A DNA stretch of 64,000 nucleotides from Peribacillus frigoritolerans (GCA_030562215.1 JAUPFL010000001.1:248001-312000), one strand, 5' to 3'. Shown: positions 1-9,939, numbered from the stretch's first letter. Notes: a model not told the origin generated them from the letters alone. Numbers and translations: made by a program.

Positions 1-280
1 CCATAGCGGTTAACAGTAACATTTGATGCGCCATCATCGCTCCGTTTGTATAGTCATCCAGGCCGTAACCTTTCCCCACCATCGCTGTCATTGCAGGGTT
101 CTTCATCGTTTCTGCAATGGTTTGCCTTTCTAGCCCAGTCGGATACAGATCGGTGAATGCCATTGCAACCATGAATGTAAGGACGGAGAGGGAAATTATC
201 CAAACAGGAATCCGAATCCGATCTTGCCGTACGATGAATCGGGAGAGCCTCCCTGTATTATGATAGGACTGGTTCGCCAT
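1..280 (-). CDS. ABC-2 exporter permease, N-terminal part (runs off window)
   Basis: Only the first 93 or so codons are in the window. They begin with a basic stretch (GRLSRFIVRQDRIRIPVW) and one hydrophobic segment (IISLSVLTFMVAMAF), followed by an extracytoplasmic stretch containing NPAMTAMVGKGYG and a YTNGAMMAHQ motif. This matches the large permeases that pair with drug-type ATPases (tetronasin/polyketide exporter family), so it would form the membrane half of an antibiotic or lipid exporter. Its ATG overlaps the stop of the upstream ATPase gene (TAATG), which indicates translational coupling. The substrate cannot be told from the sequence. Confidence 0.75.
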   Translation of the reverse strand, partial: MANQSYHNTGRLSRFIVRQDRIRIPVWIISLSVLTFMVAMAFTDLYPTGLERQTIAETMKNPAMTAMVGKGYGLDDYTNGAMMAHQMLLLTAM

Positions 281-1196
281 TATAACGCACCTCCCGCCCC
301 AGAATCAGAAGTCTTCCTTACACCTTCATAATGGCTCATGAATAAATCTTCCAATGTAGGCGGCGCACTTTCCAATTTTACAATTCCAAACTGGCTTATA
401 TATTTCATGACATTATCCAATTCCTCTGTATCCACTTGGAATGAAAGTGCCTCGTCTTTCTTCACGATATCCCAAACACCATTTACATTCCCTAAATCCG
501 GAATAGGCTGCTTCGTTTCGACAAGCAAGCTCGTTCTCGTCAAATGACGCAACTCATCCAATGTTCCCGTTTCAATTATTTGTCCTTGCCGAATGATGCC
601 CACTTTATCGCATAACCTTTCCACTTCAGAAAGAATGTGACTGGAAAGCAATATACTTTTTCCTTCATTTTTCGCTTCCATCACACATTCCTGGAAAACC
701 CTTTCCATCAAAGGATCTAGACCTGATGTTGGTTCATCCAATATATAGAGGTCGGCATCAGATGAGAAAGCAGCAATCAAAGCAACCTTTTGCCTGTTCC
801 CCTTTGAATATGTTCCACATTTCTTAGAAGGATCCAAGTCGAATTTTTCATTAGTTCTTCGCGTCTGCTTTTATTGTTCGTCCCGCGTAATTCAACAAAT
901 AGATCAATAACTTCCCCGCCTGTTAAGTTGGGCCATAGGTTCACATCTCCAGGAACATATGCGATTCTCTTGTGAATTTCAACCGCATCTTTCCATGCAT
1001 CCTTGCCAAAAATCTTCGCTTCCCCATCCGTCGCTTTTAAAATCCCGAGCAGCACACGGATCGTTGTTGATTTTCCAGCACCATTAGGACCGATGAACCC
1101 AAATACCTCACCTTTATTCACTTCAATGTTCACACCATTTAAAGCATTGAACTTTCCAAACTTTTTCGTTAAATCCGTTGTTTTCAATACGGACAT
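280..1196 (-). CDS. ABC exporter ATP-binding protein (frame broken once)
   Basis: The ATPase subunit of a drug-type ABC exporter, 305 residues once repaired. Walker A is GPNGAGKST (about residue 36), the signature region is YSKGNRQKVALIAAF and Walker B with D-loop is LYILDEPTSGLDP; an H-loop histidine sits in LLSSHILSE. The C-terminal 80 residues resemble the accessory domain of NatA/DrrA-type ATPases. The frame breaks near 842, where an A appears to be missing from a run of five; adding it restores LMKKFDLDPSKKC. It is translationally coupled to the permease and divergent from a TetR gene that probably represses it. Confidence 0.85.
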
Positions 1197-1249
1197 TCCT
1201 CATCCACCTCTTCCTCATTGAAAAAATATGAAATATTTTAATTGATTTA

Positions 1250-1294
1250 GTTCATAATATACAAAAGGGGAATTCCTGACAATAGTTTATGAAC
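1250..1294. promoter_or_regulatory. candidate TetR operator between divergent ABC and tetR genes
   Basis: The intergenic region holds inverted half-sites GTTCATAA (1250-1257) and TTATGAAC (1287-1294), between the exporter ATPase start (1196) and the TetR start (1350). The position suits autoregulation and exporter control. No binding evidence; inferred from symmetry and context. Confidence 0.4.
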
Positions 1295-1349
1295 TTATTT
1301 TATTGTTCTATTACATATTTTTAATTAAACTAAAGTTGAGGTGAAACAA

Positions 1350-1936
1350 ATGGACGGATTTCAACGACGCAGGGAACAAAAAAAATTGCATATATTAGAA
1401 GCTGCCTTAGCTTTATTCATGGAGTATGGTGTACAGAAGATTTCGATTGGGGAAATAGCCAAAAAGCAAATGTATCTCAAGTAACGATATATAATTACTT
1501 CGAAAGTAAACATAACTTGATTCATGAGGTTTTTATTCATTATACAAATAAGGCATTGGATGAATTTGAACAGATTCTTACCAGCAACGTTGCTTTCCCT
1601 GAAAAAATAAAGCAGCTGATGTTCACGAAGAATGAAACTGCGAAACAAATTCATGAAGATTTTTATCAATATTTAATGAGGGAATATACTTCCGGAGTCA
1701 ATTACATGGAAAAAATATACATAGAAAAGGCCCTGCCACGCTTTATTGATCTGTTTAACCAAGGGAAGGAACAAGGATATGTTAATCCGAACTTATCCAA
1801 TGAAGCGATTTTATTTTATATAAAAGCAATGAATGAATATATCCAACGGGAGGAGGTTTATCAAAGCATCCTGCCTTTGACTGAGGATATTATGAAGATT
1901 TTGTTTTATGGGATCGTTGGGGAAAAAGAGAAATGA
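1350..1936 (+). CDS. TetR/AcrR family regulator (frame broken once)
   Basis: Repaired length 195 residues, normal for TetR. The N-terminus carries the helix-turn-helix: residues 15-30 (LEAALALFMEYGVQKI), then IAKKANVSQVTIYNYFESK after adding one A to the run at about 1459. Without this base translation stops after about 45 codons. The C-terminal ligand domain has no recognisable effector signature. ATG 1350 follows a GAGGTG ribosome site. Divergent from the ABC exporter, which it probably represses until a drug or lipid binds. Confidence 0.8.
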
Positions 1937-1938
1937 AT

Positions 1939-1977
1939 TAAAAAAACGGTGTGAATCGACCTTTCCAATTCACACCG
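1939..1977. terminator. terminator between convergent tetR and gntR genes
   Basis: CGGTGTGAAT and ATTCACACCG form a 10-bp stem with an 11-base loop. The A-run at the left is a U-tract for minus-strand transcripts, so it ends the GntR gene best. Confidence 0.75.
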
Positions 1978-1983
1978 CTCTCT

Positions 1984-2682
1984 TTAAGTCAATGTTAATA
2001 ATTTGGCTGAAGTGTAATTATATTTCTCGATTGATAGATCAAAAACGGCTCCCGCTTTTAAAAAGACCGTACTTTCAACTATTAAAGTCGGATCGCCTGG
2101 CTGCAAGTCCAAAAGCTTGGCATCGTCGTCATTTAGTTTTTCACACGAAATGATTTTATCTGCAAACCCGATATTCAACTTCAAATCCTCGACTATATAA
2201 TCATAAATGGAACCATTTGCGATTTCTTTATTCAAGATGGGGATGATGTCTTTATTGAAAAAGGACTCTTCTATTACAATGGGTTCACCATTTAAGTATC
2301 TAACCCTTTTGAGGTTATAGATTTTGGTTTTTACATTGCATTTCATTTGTTTGGCCAATTTTTCATCAGCTTCTATTAATTCTAACTTCAATACTTTACT
2401 TTTCATTTCATCATTTGGAAACACTTTGGTTAAGCCGCTCATATCCCTCATCGAAATGCATCCCGGTCTGGAAAATTCCCTTAGGAATATGCCGCTTCCT
2501 TGCACTTGATAGATATAACCCTGCTCAACCAATATGTTGATTGCTTTTCTAATGGTATTCCTGCTGACATCGAACTTCTTCATCAACTCTTCTTCAGTAG
2601 GTAACTTAGTATTTAATGTATATTTTCCTTCTAATATTTCCTTCTCCATTTGTTCTACGACCATTCTATACTTTACACCCAT
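1984..2682 (-). CDS. GntR family regulator with UTRA ligand domain
   Basis: 232 residues, intact. The N-terminal winged helix has the GntR pattern (KLPTEEELMKKFDVSRNTIRK, about residues 26-46, then YQVQGSGIFL). The rest is a UTRA domain (LKRVRYLNGEPIVIEESFF; PGDPTLIVESTVFLKAG) of the HutC/TreR/YydK type, which usually binds a sugar phosphate or small acid. There is no obvious target operon beside it, so it may act on distant genes or on itself. A 15-base inverted repeat sits 60 bp upstream of the start. Confidence 0.85.
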   Translation of the reverse strand: MGVKYRMVVEQMEKEILEGKYTLNTKLPTEEELMKKFDVSRNTIRKAINILVEQGYIYQVQGSGIFLREFSRPGCISMRDMSGLTKVFPNDEMKSKVLKLELIEADEKLAKQMKCNVKTKIYNLKRVRYLNGEPIVIEESFFNKDIIPILNKEIANGSIYDYIVEDLKLNIGFADKIISCEKLNDDDAKLLDLQPGDPTLIVESTVFLKAGAVFDLSIEKYNYTSAKLLTLT

Positions 2683-2742
2683 ATTTCCATTTACCTTCCT
2701 CTATACATAATGATTTAGAACAATAATTAAGACTGAATGCTA

Positions 2743-2787
2743 GGTTTTCTTTACAATAGTTTATTTTATAACGATTGTAAAGAAACC
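2743..2787. promoter_or_regulatory. strong inverted repeat upstream of the GntR gene
   Basis: GGTTTTCTTTACAAT and ATTGTAAAGAAACC are near-perfect inverted arms separated by 16 AT-rich bases. There is no T-run on either side, so an operator is more likely than a terminator. It lies between the GntR promoter region and the repeat cluster. Confidence 0.45.
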
Positions 2788-2824
2788 TCTGTTTCTTTCA
2801 GACTGCAGACAAATCCGAAGAAAA

Positions 2825-2912
2825 GCCTATAGTTTTTTCAAGAAAACATTCCAGCTGATTTCAGAAATCCGCTCCCTTTCCGCCGACTGCCTGCCAACCC
2901 TCCTCGGCGCAA
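2825..2912 (+). repeat. GC-rich intergenic repeat, type B, partial copy
   Basis: Shares CCAGCTGATTTCAGAAATCC and CTCCCTTTCCGCCGACTG with the array at 57.4-58.7 kb, then diverges after CTCCTCGGC. It lies directly before three type A copies. Confidence 0.75.
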
Positions 2913-2935
2913 CTGGATTGAAGATTTTTGAACGT

Positions 2936-3540
2936 TGATTTCCACTCCAGGCACTCGCTTTCCGCGGGCGGTCCGGGGAGCCTCCTCGGCTTGTGCCTGC
3001 GGGGTCTCCCTTGGTCGCGCTTTTCCCGCAGGAGTCTCGTACCTTCCTCTCCAATCAACTTTGTTATAACATTTAGTTAGAAATCATACATGAGGAGTTG
3101 AAGGTGTTGCCGGTGATTAAAGAAAGATACGCTTTCCGGACCCTTCTTATGGCTTGTATAATTTGGAAGTGGATTTCCACTCCAGGCACTCGCTTTCCGC
3201 GGGCGGTCCGGGAGCCTCCTCGGCGCTTTTGCGCCTGTGGGGTCTCCCTTGGACGCGCTTTTCCGCAGGAGTCTCGCACCTTCCGTTCCAATCAACATTG
3301 TTATAACATTTAGTTAGAAATCATACATGGGGAGTTGAAGGTGTTGCCAGTACATCAATTAAAGAAAGATTCGCTTTCCGGACCCTTCTTATGGCTTGTA
3401 TAATTTGGACGTGGATTTCCGCTCCAGGCACTCGCTTTCCGCGGGCGGTCCGGGAGCCTCCTCGGCGCTTTTGCGCCTGCGGGGTCTCCATTGGACACGC
3501 TTTTCCCGCAGGAGTCACGCACCTTCCGTTCCAATCAACT
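2936..3540 (+). repeat. three tandem copies of GC-rich intergenic repeat, type A
   Basis: Copies at about 2936-3060, 3171-3300 and 3411-3540, each about 125-130 bp, with cores CTCGCTTTCCGCGGGCGG, GCCTCCTCGGC and CGCAGGAGTC. The linkers (ATTTAGTTAGAAATCATACA, then TATGGCTTGTATAATTTGG) are also duplicated, giving periods of about 237 and 242 bp. Open frames across them are not protein-like. Two more copies lie inverted at 53.6 and 58.4 kb. Confidence 0.85.
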
Positions 3541-3557
3541 TTGTTTTACATTTAGAT

Positions 3558-3584
3558 AGAACTCCTTTTGTCGACAAAAGTTCT
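3558..3584. repeat. palindrome at the right edge of the type A repeat cluster
   Basis: TTTTGTCGACAAAA is a perfect palindrome inside AGAACT...AGTTCT arms. GTCGACAAA also follows the last type B copy near 58,720, so it may belong to the repeat family. The rest of 3585-3760 shows no gene. Confidence 0.45.
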
Positions 3585-3760
3585 GAATGGTCTCATCCCC
3601 TACCTTGATTAAGACAAGGTTACACTTTATGGCTTTTTACTGTATGACAATCGATTGAATAAATTGTGACACTCCTGCAAAATAAATGGCTAGCCAAGAA
3701 AAAAGTACAAAACAATAAAGTGTAATGTTTATATCCTCGGGCTGATCCTCATTTCAACTA

Positions 3761-3797
3761 AAAAGAGACACCCTATCGATTAACGATAGGATGTCTC
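3761..3797 (-). terminator. terminator of pepD
   Basis: GAGACA-c-CCTATCG pairs with CGATAGG-a-TGTCTC around an ATTAA loop. The A-run on the left gives a U-tract on the minus strand, 48 bp past the pepD stop. Confidence 0.8.
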
Positions 3798-3844
3798 CAA
3801 ATCTATTGAATATCATTTTGCCGTTTCCTCAAGAATGTAGTTGT

Positions 3845-5312
3845 TTATAGCTCCTTCATCCGCTTTAATGTGTAAACAAAATATTCCCAGTTGTTTATGG
3901 TCGAAGGGATGCTTAAGTGTTCTTCAGGTGTATGTACGGAAAACATATCCGGCCCGATTGAAACAGTATCCAACCCTGGTATCTTATCTATGAATACCCC
4001 ACATTCGATCCCTGCATGGACAGCGATGATTTCAATTTCTTCATTATATTTTTCTTTGTATGTCTCTTCAAATAATTTCTTGAGTTTCGAATCAGGATTA
4101 TAGGGCCATTCCGGATAATCCGCGTCAACCAATAGCTCACACCCAAGCATGTCGGCAATCGCCTTTGCCTGCGTGACCATATTATATTTGATGCTTTTGA
4201 CCGAACTCCTGATTTCACTTTCGAATATCATTTCCGCTTCATTTGTTGTAACGACCCCTAGATTCGTCGAACTTTCGACTAACCCTTCTATTCCCATGCT
4301 CATTCCTTGAACGCCATGCGGGATCACCAGTAAGGAGGCAATGGCTTTAGTCACCGTCTCTTTGGAAAAAACGTTTGAAGAAATCGTTTCAATTTTTTCA
4401 AACCTGATCGATATCTCAGGGTCGGAAGATTGCAGTTCATTTTTAAAAGTATCCTCCCATTTCTGGAGTCTCTCCGTTATCTTCTGAACATCTTCTACAG
4501 AAATCAGTACAGTCGCCTCCGCTTCACGAGGGATTGCATTCCCTTTCAGGCCACCGTTCATTTGCTGTATGCAGCAAGGGAAGTCTGTCGTTAATTCATG
4601 CAATACTCTGCCCAAAAGTTTATTGGAATTCCCTCTTCCCTTATGGATGGACATACCGGAGTGTCCGCCCTTCAACCCTTTAATCCTGATATTATAAGAT
4701 ACAGCATCAACAATGGAAGCCGATTTCCATCCGATTGGCAGGATCTGCCGCACGCGTATTCCTCCAGCAGAGCTGACTAGAAGCTTCCCATCTTCTTCCG
4801 AATCGATATTGATCATCATTTTTCCTTTGAAGTGAGCCGGATCCACGGCAAGTGCACCGTTCATTGTCGTTTCTTCTTCAGTCGTTATGACTATTTCAAG
4901 AGAGGGATGCGGAATATCATTTGCATCCAATAATGCCAAAGCATAAGCAACAGCAATTCCATTATCCGCCCCCAATGTTGTATCCGTTGCATATAACATA
5001 TCTCCCACAATTCTTAATTGAAGCGGATCTTTCTCAAAATCATGAAGCGTTCCCTTGTTCTTTTCACAAACCATATCCATATGCCCCTGGATAATGACTG
5101 TAGGTGCACTCTCATATCCAATTGTGGCAGGCTTTTTAATAATCACATTCAGCGCCTCATCCTGGATCACCTCCAGGTTCCTATCCTTGGCGAAGCGAAC
5201 CAGATAATCACTGATCGCTTTTTTCATTAGCCGATCCTCTCGGGATTTTGGAAATCGCTGCAAAATGATGAAACACCGGATGGTTCGATAATTCTTCTAA
5301 CGTGCTATACAT
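3845..5312 (-). CDS. pepD: aminoacyl-histidine dipeptidase, M20 family (frame broken once)
   Basis: A zinc Xaa-His dipeptidase of the M20C family, 488 residues once repaired, cytosolic and used in peptide recycling. Metal and catalytic motifs are visible: QGHMDMVCEK, TLGADNGIAVAYALAL, TTEEETTMNGA, and near the C-terminus HAGIECG and SIGPDMFSVHTPEE. The real start is ATG 5312 (MYSTLEELSNHPVFHHF), typical of PepD. The frame shifts near 5222 at a run of six A where five keeps the frame (NEKAISDYL). This is one of only three apparent insertions in the window. Upstream neighbour is a VanZ-like gene. Confidence 0.88.
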
Positions 5313-5351
5313 GGAAATACACCCTTTCATTTAACATATTTGTACTGCCTA

Positions 5352-5960
5352 TCATCCTTTCACTTTTCCAGAACGGAGCACTGCGACTTTCTTGAAAAAA
5401 GGATACAGAATGTACCCCAGGTAAACACCAATCATATTCAGGATCAGGTCATCGACATCCAAACTTCCGCGCCGAAAAACGAACTGACAGATTTCGATGC
5501 CCGAAATCGAGAGTAATGGATAAATAAATTTCCTTTTAGCCGAGGGCCCTTCCCCTTCCCTTGACAACAAATACAGACCGAATGGAATGAACAGCCCCAC
5601 ATTGGCGCTAAGGTTATAAAATGACACAAGCCCGTTCATTTCGTTCGATAAATATGAAAGAATCGTAGAAAAAGGAATCAAATTATATGAATATACCTGC
5701 CCTTCCGGCCGAAAGAACAGCAAAACCAATAATGATAAAGTGTAGCCAAACAATGCTGCCTGCCATAAAAGGCGCGGAACCCTGACCGTTTCACCTCGAT
5801 AATAAAGAATCGCAAACGAAACGATAAGAAGTATACAAAACCAGACAACCAAGATCACTAAAGGATTCAAATATAGTAGAAGCTGAAGGAATAAAGGCAA
5901 ACCGCACAAAAACAATGCTTGCGACAGCAAAAGGGAAAGCATGAACGATTTTAGGGACAT
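5352..5960 (-). CDS. VanZ-like membrane protein
   Basis: 202 residues from ATG 5960, chosen because GAAGGGGGAG lies 6-8 bases before it; a longer frame starts at 5987. About five hydrophobic segments are seen. The C-terminal half has the VanZ pattern: NLIPFSTI, NVGLFIPFGLYL, GIEICQFVFRRGSLDVDDLILNMIG (key residues E, Q, R, D-D-x-x-x-N). VanZ proteins give low teicoplanin resistance in some hosts, but most Bacillus members have no proven role. A separate transcription unit is likely. Confidence 0.8.
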   Translation of the reverse strand: MSLKSFMLSLLLSQALFLCGLPLFLQLLLYLNPLVILVVWFCILLIVSFAILYYRGETVRVPRLLWQAALFGYTLSLLVLLFFRPEGQVYSYNLIPFSTILSYLSNEMNGLVSFYNLSANVGLFIPFGLYLLSREGEGPSAKRKFIYPLLSISGIEICQFVFRRGSLDVDDLILNMIGVYLGYILYPFFKKVAVLRSGKVKG

Positions 5961-6098
5961 ATAACTCCCCCTTCTATTTCTTTCCAAATCATTGCATATC
6001 CTTATATCCTAGGACAACTTTAACAGCCAGTCAACAAACTGCATTAACACCGATGGGAATTCTGATTCGAATTTCAACCAAAATTTGAACCAGAAAAC

Positions 6099-6142
6099 AA
6101 AAAGCCTGTTCCTCACTTTCCAGGAATCCGGCTTCTTTTTTA
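6099..6142. terminator. terminator downstream of the second ABC exporter
   Basis: AAGCCTGTTCCT and AGGAATCCGGCTT pair with minor mismatches, flanked by A and T runs, so it can work both ways. Confidence 0.6.
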
Positions 6143-6155
6143 AAAGTTGTTGATT

Positions 6156-7172
6156 TCACAGTGCACGGTATTTTTTTAAGCTAATGATATTGATGGTGAT
6201 AAAAACGACGGCAAAGGCCAGGAGAATGAACAAATCCAGTAAAACCTCATTGAATGTGAACCCTTTGTACATAATGCCGTTCATGGCATCCGATGCGTAA
6301 TAGAGAGGCATGGCCTTGCCGATTTTTTGGAGCCAGTCTGCCATGCCATCTAATGGGAAAATCCCTGTAAAGAAGACTTGCGGCACGATGACAAGCGGAA
6401 TGAATTGTACCATTTGGAATTCAGATGTCGCGAAACTCGATAGTAATGTACCGAGCGATAATGCAACGAGCGCGACCAGTATATTCGTCAGTAAAACGAG
6501 CCAAATGGAGCCAACAAGGACGATATCCAATACATTGACAGCATAAAGTACGACAATTATGGTTTGAACGAGAGCGAATAAGCCATATCCGATTACATAG
6601 CCCGCTACGATTTCGTATCTTTTAATCGGGGTGGCAAGCAGCCGTTCCAACGTACCACTTGTACGCTCTTTCAAAAGCGCAATCCCCGCTATTAAAAATA
6701 CAAAGAAGAAAACGAAAAAGCTGACGAGCATCGGACTGAAGGTATCAAATCCCTTTGTGTTGGCATTTCCGTAAACATATTGCTCCTCAATTGAAGGAGT
6801 GTTTTTTTCATTCCCTTGAAAGCCTTGCATCATTTGCATTTGAACGGCTTTTGCACGGGTCGGTTCGTCGTTCAATAGTGTGAGTTTCATTTTGCCATTT
6901 TCAACATGCAGCCAGCCATCCGTATCATTTTCAATCATCTTTTCCTGTGAGAATTCCTCTGCAGCCGTTACTTGAAAATCCGCTTTTTTCAATGCTTTAA
7001 CGATGGTTTCATCACTGCCTGTAACAACGATATTCAAATCACTTGCTTCTGTATCGAAAATAAAATACATGAGCGTTAAAATAAGCAATGGAGCTAGGAA
7101 AAATAAAGCGAGCGTCCTTCGATCCCGGCGCATCTGCTGTGTAATACGAGTAACAAGAGAGGCAATTCTCAT
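6156..7172 (-). CDS. ABC-2 type exporter permease (YhfA/DrrB-like)
   Basis: 338 residues from ATG 7172, preceded by GGAGGCGG. Layout is that of ABC-2 permeases: one N-terminal membrane span (LALFFLAPLLILTLMYFIFD), an extracytoplasmic domain of about 130 residues, then five spans ending SLKKYRAL. The motif LLKERTSGTLERLLATPI is the ABC-2 coupling-helix signature. It starts 20 bp after the ATPase stop, so the two are cotranscribed and form a half-transporter exporter. Substrate unknown; drug or lipid is usual when a TetR gene is divergent. Confidence 0.82.
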   Translation of the reverse strand: MRIASLVTRITQQMRRDRRTLALFFLAPLLILTLMYFIFDTEASDLNIVVTGSDETIVKALKKADFQVTAAEEFSQEKMIENDTDGWLHVENGKMKLTLLNDEPTRAKAVQMQMMQGFQGNEKNTPSIEEQYVYGNANTKGFDTFSPMLVSFFVFFFVFLIAGIALLKERTSGTLERLLATPIKRYEIVAGYVIGYGLFALVQTIIVVLYAVNVLDIVLVGSIWLVLLTNILVALVALSLGTLLSSFATSEFQMVQFIPLVIVPQVFFTGIFPLDGMADWLQKIGKAMPLYYASDAMNGIMYKGFTFNEVLLDLFILLAFAVVFITINIISLKKYRAL

Positions 7173-7191
7173 TTTAGGCCGCCTCCAATCC

Positions 7192-7892
7192 TTAAAAAAC
7201 ATCATCAAGCGTTTCCACGCCAAATTGAGTTTTTAAAGCTGCAGGGGTTCCTGCCGCAATGACTTCACCTTCCCGAAGCATCGCCAATTTATCGCATCGT
7301 TCCGCTTCATCCATGACATGCGTCGTGATGATGATCGTTTTATGATCTTCATTTCTTAAACGCTCAAGTTCCTGCCAAATCGATTGTTTCAGCAAAGGGT
7401 CTATCCCTACTGTCGGTTCATCCAAAATGAGAATCTCCGGATTTTGGATGAGTGCAACCGCCAGTGACAGACGGCGTTTCATTCCCCCTGAATAATGGGC
7501 AACCCGAACGTTCAAATCACTCGTCAACTGTACGATTTCAGCTGCATATTGAATGCGTTCCCTTCGTTCCTTTTTCGAAAAACGATAAAGCTTCGCAAAA
7601 ATTCAAGGTTTTCGGCCCCCGTCAGTTCTGTATATAAAGCATCGGACTGTGCCATATAGCCGACATCCAGCAACAGTGCTTCATTTGGCACTTCTTGATC
7701 CAGAACCGTAACTTTACCCGCATCGGGCTTAATCAATCCGACAATCATTTTAATCAAGGTCGTCTTTCCGCATCCGGATGGGCCTAACAAGCCAAAAATC
7801 CCGCTTTTTTCAATATTCAGGCTCAATGGCTGAATGACCTTCTTCTGCTGAAAACCCTTAGCAATCCCTTCAATGGAAATTGCATTTTCCAT
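7192..7892 (-). CDS. ABC exporter ATP-binding protein (frame broken once)
   Basis: 233 residues once repaired. Walker A is GPSGCGKTT, signature is HYSGGMKRRLSLAVAL, Walker B is ILILDEPTVGIDP and the H-loop is TTHVMDEAERCD. ATG 7892 follows GGGAGGA at 11 bases. The frame breaks near 7600, where one T is missing from a run; six Ts give ENLEFFAKLYRFSKKERRER. The C-terminus is short (LKTQFGVETLDDVF), typical of compact ABC-2 ATPases. Operon with the permease, divergent from a TetR gene. Confidence 0.85.
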
Positions 7893-7924
7893 TGCACACA
7901 CATCCTCCCTCTTTAATTAACACG

Positions 7925-7977
7925 GTGTTGAGTGTATCATCATTCTAAGGTAGCATTCGGTCTAATACAATCAACAC
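7925..7977. promoter_or_regulatory. candidate operator pair for the second TetR
   Basis: GTGTTGAGTGTAT (7925-7937) and ATACAATCAACAC (7965-7977) are inverted copies with one mismatch, lying in the divergent promoter region between the ABC ATPase and tetR. Confidence 0.5.
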
Positions 7978-8010
7978 ATTTGGAAAAATGTTCAGTGAAG
8001 GAGACATTCC

Positions 8011-8609
8011 ATGGCATCGATTCATGAGGATATGGTACAAAAGACGAAAATGCAGATACAGCATCATTTTATTGCACTTGTTGAAGCAGAGGGGTTCTCA
8101 CATGTATCAGTGAAGAAAATTGCAGAGCGTGCCAACATTAATCGGGGCACATTCTATTTGCATTACACAGATAAATATGAATTGATGGATCACTTACAGC
8201 AGGAATTGTTAAATGAACTTCGAACCCGCATTACTGCCATTTTGCCGAAAGAGGCTTTTTTGGCTCTTCATCAACAGCAACTTTACCCGCCTTTCATAGC
8301 GATTTTTCAATTCATCAGTGAACATGCTCACGCATTAAGGGCCATTCTTGGTGATCAGGGCGATCCTTCTTTTGCCAAAAAATAAAGCGGGTATTCGGTG
8401 AAGTACTATTGGAGCGTTTAATCAGCCTGCATCCAGCAGCAAAAAATGAAGCATTCCGCATGTATATGCAAGCCTTCCTGACATCGGCTATTTTAGGAGT
8501 GATTACTGAGTGGCTGGAGAACTGTGAAGAACAAACGGCGGAGGAAATGGCGAAAATCCATTTTCAAATCTTGAACTTCATCAGCCAATTGCGCAACTTC
8601 ATCCAATGA
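8011..8609 (+). CDS. TetR family regulator with TetR_C_7-like domain (frame broken once)
   Basis: 199 residues once repaired. The DNA-binding part reads VSVKKIAERANINRGTFYLH (residues 33-52) followed by YTDKYELMDHL. The C-terminal part (MYMQAFLTSAILGVITEWL) matches Bacillus regulators such as YcnC/KstR-like proteins that sit beside ABC exporters. The frame breaks at about 8384 in a run of six A; seven A gives FAKKIKRVFGEVLLERL. Probably represses the divergent ABC exporter. Confidence 0.82.
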
Positions 8610-8617
8610 ACGATTCA

Positions 8618-8648
8618 TTAAAGGCATGTTCCATCAACATGCCTTTAA
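8618..8648. terminator. bidirectional terminator between tetR and MFS gene
   Basis: TTAAAGGCATGT and ACATGCCTTTAA form a perfect 12-bp stem with a 7-base loop. It separates convergent genes. Confidence 0.85.
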
Positions 8649-8654
8649 ATCGGA

Positions 8655-9914
8655 TTACATCTTTTCCTTCGCTTCTACCTCTACATCATCAAGGGAATAA
8701 TACCTCCTCTTGGAGGCCTTCATACTAAGTATCGACAATAAAATTGATAAAGCGAACATGATCAAGGAACCTGAAATCACCACGAACCGAATCGAAATGA
8801 AATGGGCTGAAACACCAACAATTGCGGTAGTAATGATGATCAATAAAGCTTCTAACAAGCCAAAAACACTTCCGACCCTGCCCATGATCTCCACCGGAAT
8901 ATTATTTTGATAAAAGGTTTGAAAGCCGGTGTTGGCAAAAGCCAATGAAAAGGCAATGATGAAAAATCCGATGGCGGCCAATGAAAAGGAATTCGAAAAG
9001 GCATAGATCATATAACCTATCGAGACAAATAAAGATCCAAGACCAATCATGTGCGAGATTTTCACTTTACTGATGAAGACGGCATTGACGATGGCGCCAG
9101 CAATGATGCCTGCCCCTGCGATGCTTACAAGGAATCCGTAATCGCTGTCCGACAAAAGGAGCACTGCCTTGGCAAACGCCGCTTCTTGGGAGTCGATGGC
9201 CGTTTCCATCACCACCATGCAGCTGAATAAGAAATAAATGAGCATGATATAGGAAGATTTCCGGCTGAAGTCCAGGACGATGCCCCAATCCTTTTTCATG
9301 ATGGTCCAAGACAGGTAACGACTGGATTGTTCAAGGGGATGATCCTTTTCAAGATCAGGCATGAATAAAGTGATGATACCGGATAATAATAAGGCAGCCG
9401 CGTTAATATAAATCGCTAAAACGGGCGTACCGATCAAGAAAAGGATACCCGCTAGCGCCGGTCCAATCAAAAAAGCCCCAGAATCCATTAAGCTTCGTAA
9501 GGAGTTAAATCGTTTCCTCTGTTCAACGGGAATTAATTTTGTAATATACGACCTTGATGTTGTTCCGAACATGGCCCCTGCCATATTGATCACGAACACA
9601 AGGGAATAGATGACCCAAATAGAAGAAGTCAATGGCAGCAAGGCTATGAATACCGTGCGAAATATGTCAAGTGCCGCCATTAGATTCCGCTTATTTATCC
9701 GGTCGATCACGCTCCCTGCCCACACATTCGTAAATATGGCCGCAATCGGTTTAACGATATAAAGCCCAGCTACCGCCAAGGCTGAATCAGTCATATCCAG
9801 AACGATTAAATTAAGTGCAATGAAATAAACCCAAGAACCGAAGTTGGAGATACCTATTCCGCACAATAGAATGGAGGGGTATTTCCAGGATACTAATGTA
9901 TTTCTTAATGTCAT
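8655..9914 (-). CDS. MFS transporter under T-box-like control
   Basis: 419 residues from ATG 9914 (GGGGAG six bases before). A longer frame runs through the leader RNA and is not real. Twelve hydrophobic segments; the first carries GIGISNFGSWVYFIALN and the loop between helices 2 and 3 carries VIDRINKRNLMAALDIFR, as in MFS_3/MFS_1 permeases of the MefA/macrolide-efflux-like group. The short tail is acidic and basic. A leader with a T-box antiterminator precedes it, which points to amino-acid-responsive expression and hence to an amino acid or peptide substrate, not simple drug efflux. Confidence 0.75.
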   Translation of the reverse strand: MTLRNTLVSWKYPSILLCGIGISNFGSWVYFIALNLIVLDMTDSALAVAGLYIVKPIAAIFTNVWAGSVIDRINKRNLMAALDIFRTVFIALLPLTSSIWVIYSLVFVINMAGAMFGTTSRSYITKLIPVEQRKRFNSLRSLMDSGAFLIGPALAGILFLIGTPVLAIYINAAALLLSGIITLFMPDLEKDHPLEQSSRYLSWTIMKKDWGIVLDFSRKSSYIMLIYFLFSCMVVMETAIDSQEAAFAKAVLLLSDSDYGFLVSIAGAGIIAGAIVNAVFISKVKISHMIGLGSLFVSIGYMIYAFSNSFSLAAIGFFIIAFSLAFANTGFQTFYQNNIPVEIMGRVGSVFGLLEALLIIITTAIVGVSAHFISIRFVVISGSLIMFALSILLSILSMKASKRRYYSLDDVEVEAKEKM

Positions 9915-9939
9915 CGCTTCTCCCCTTTGACCGTACATA

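Noticed and set aside
2827-3608. Overlapping 65-75 codon frames on both strands as small genes
   Set aside because: They lie inside the GC-rich repeats, occur in several frames at once, are Arg/Pro-rich and lack ribosome binding sites.
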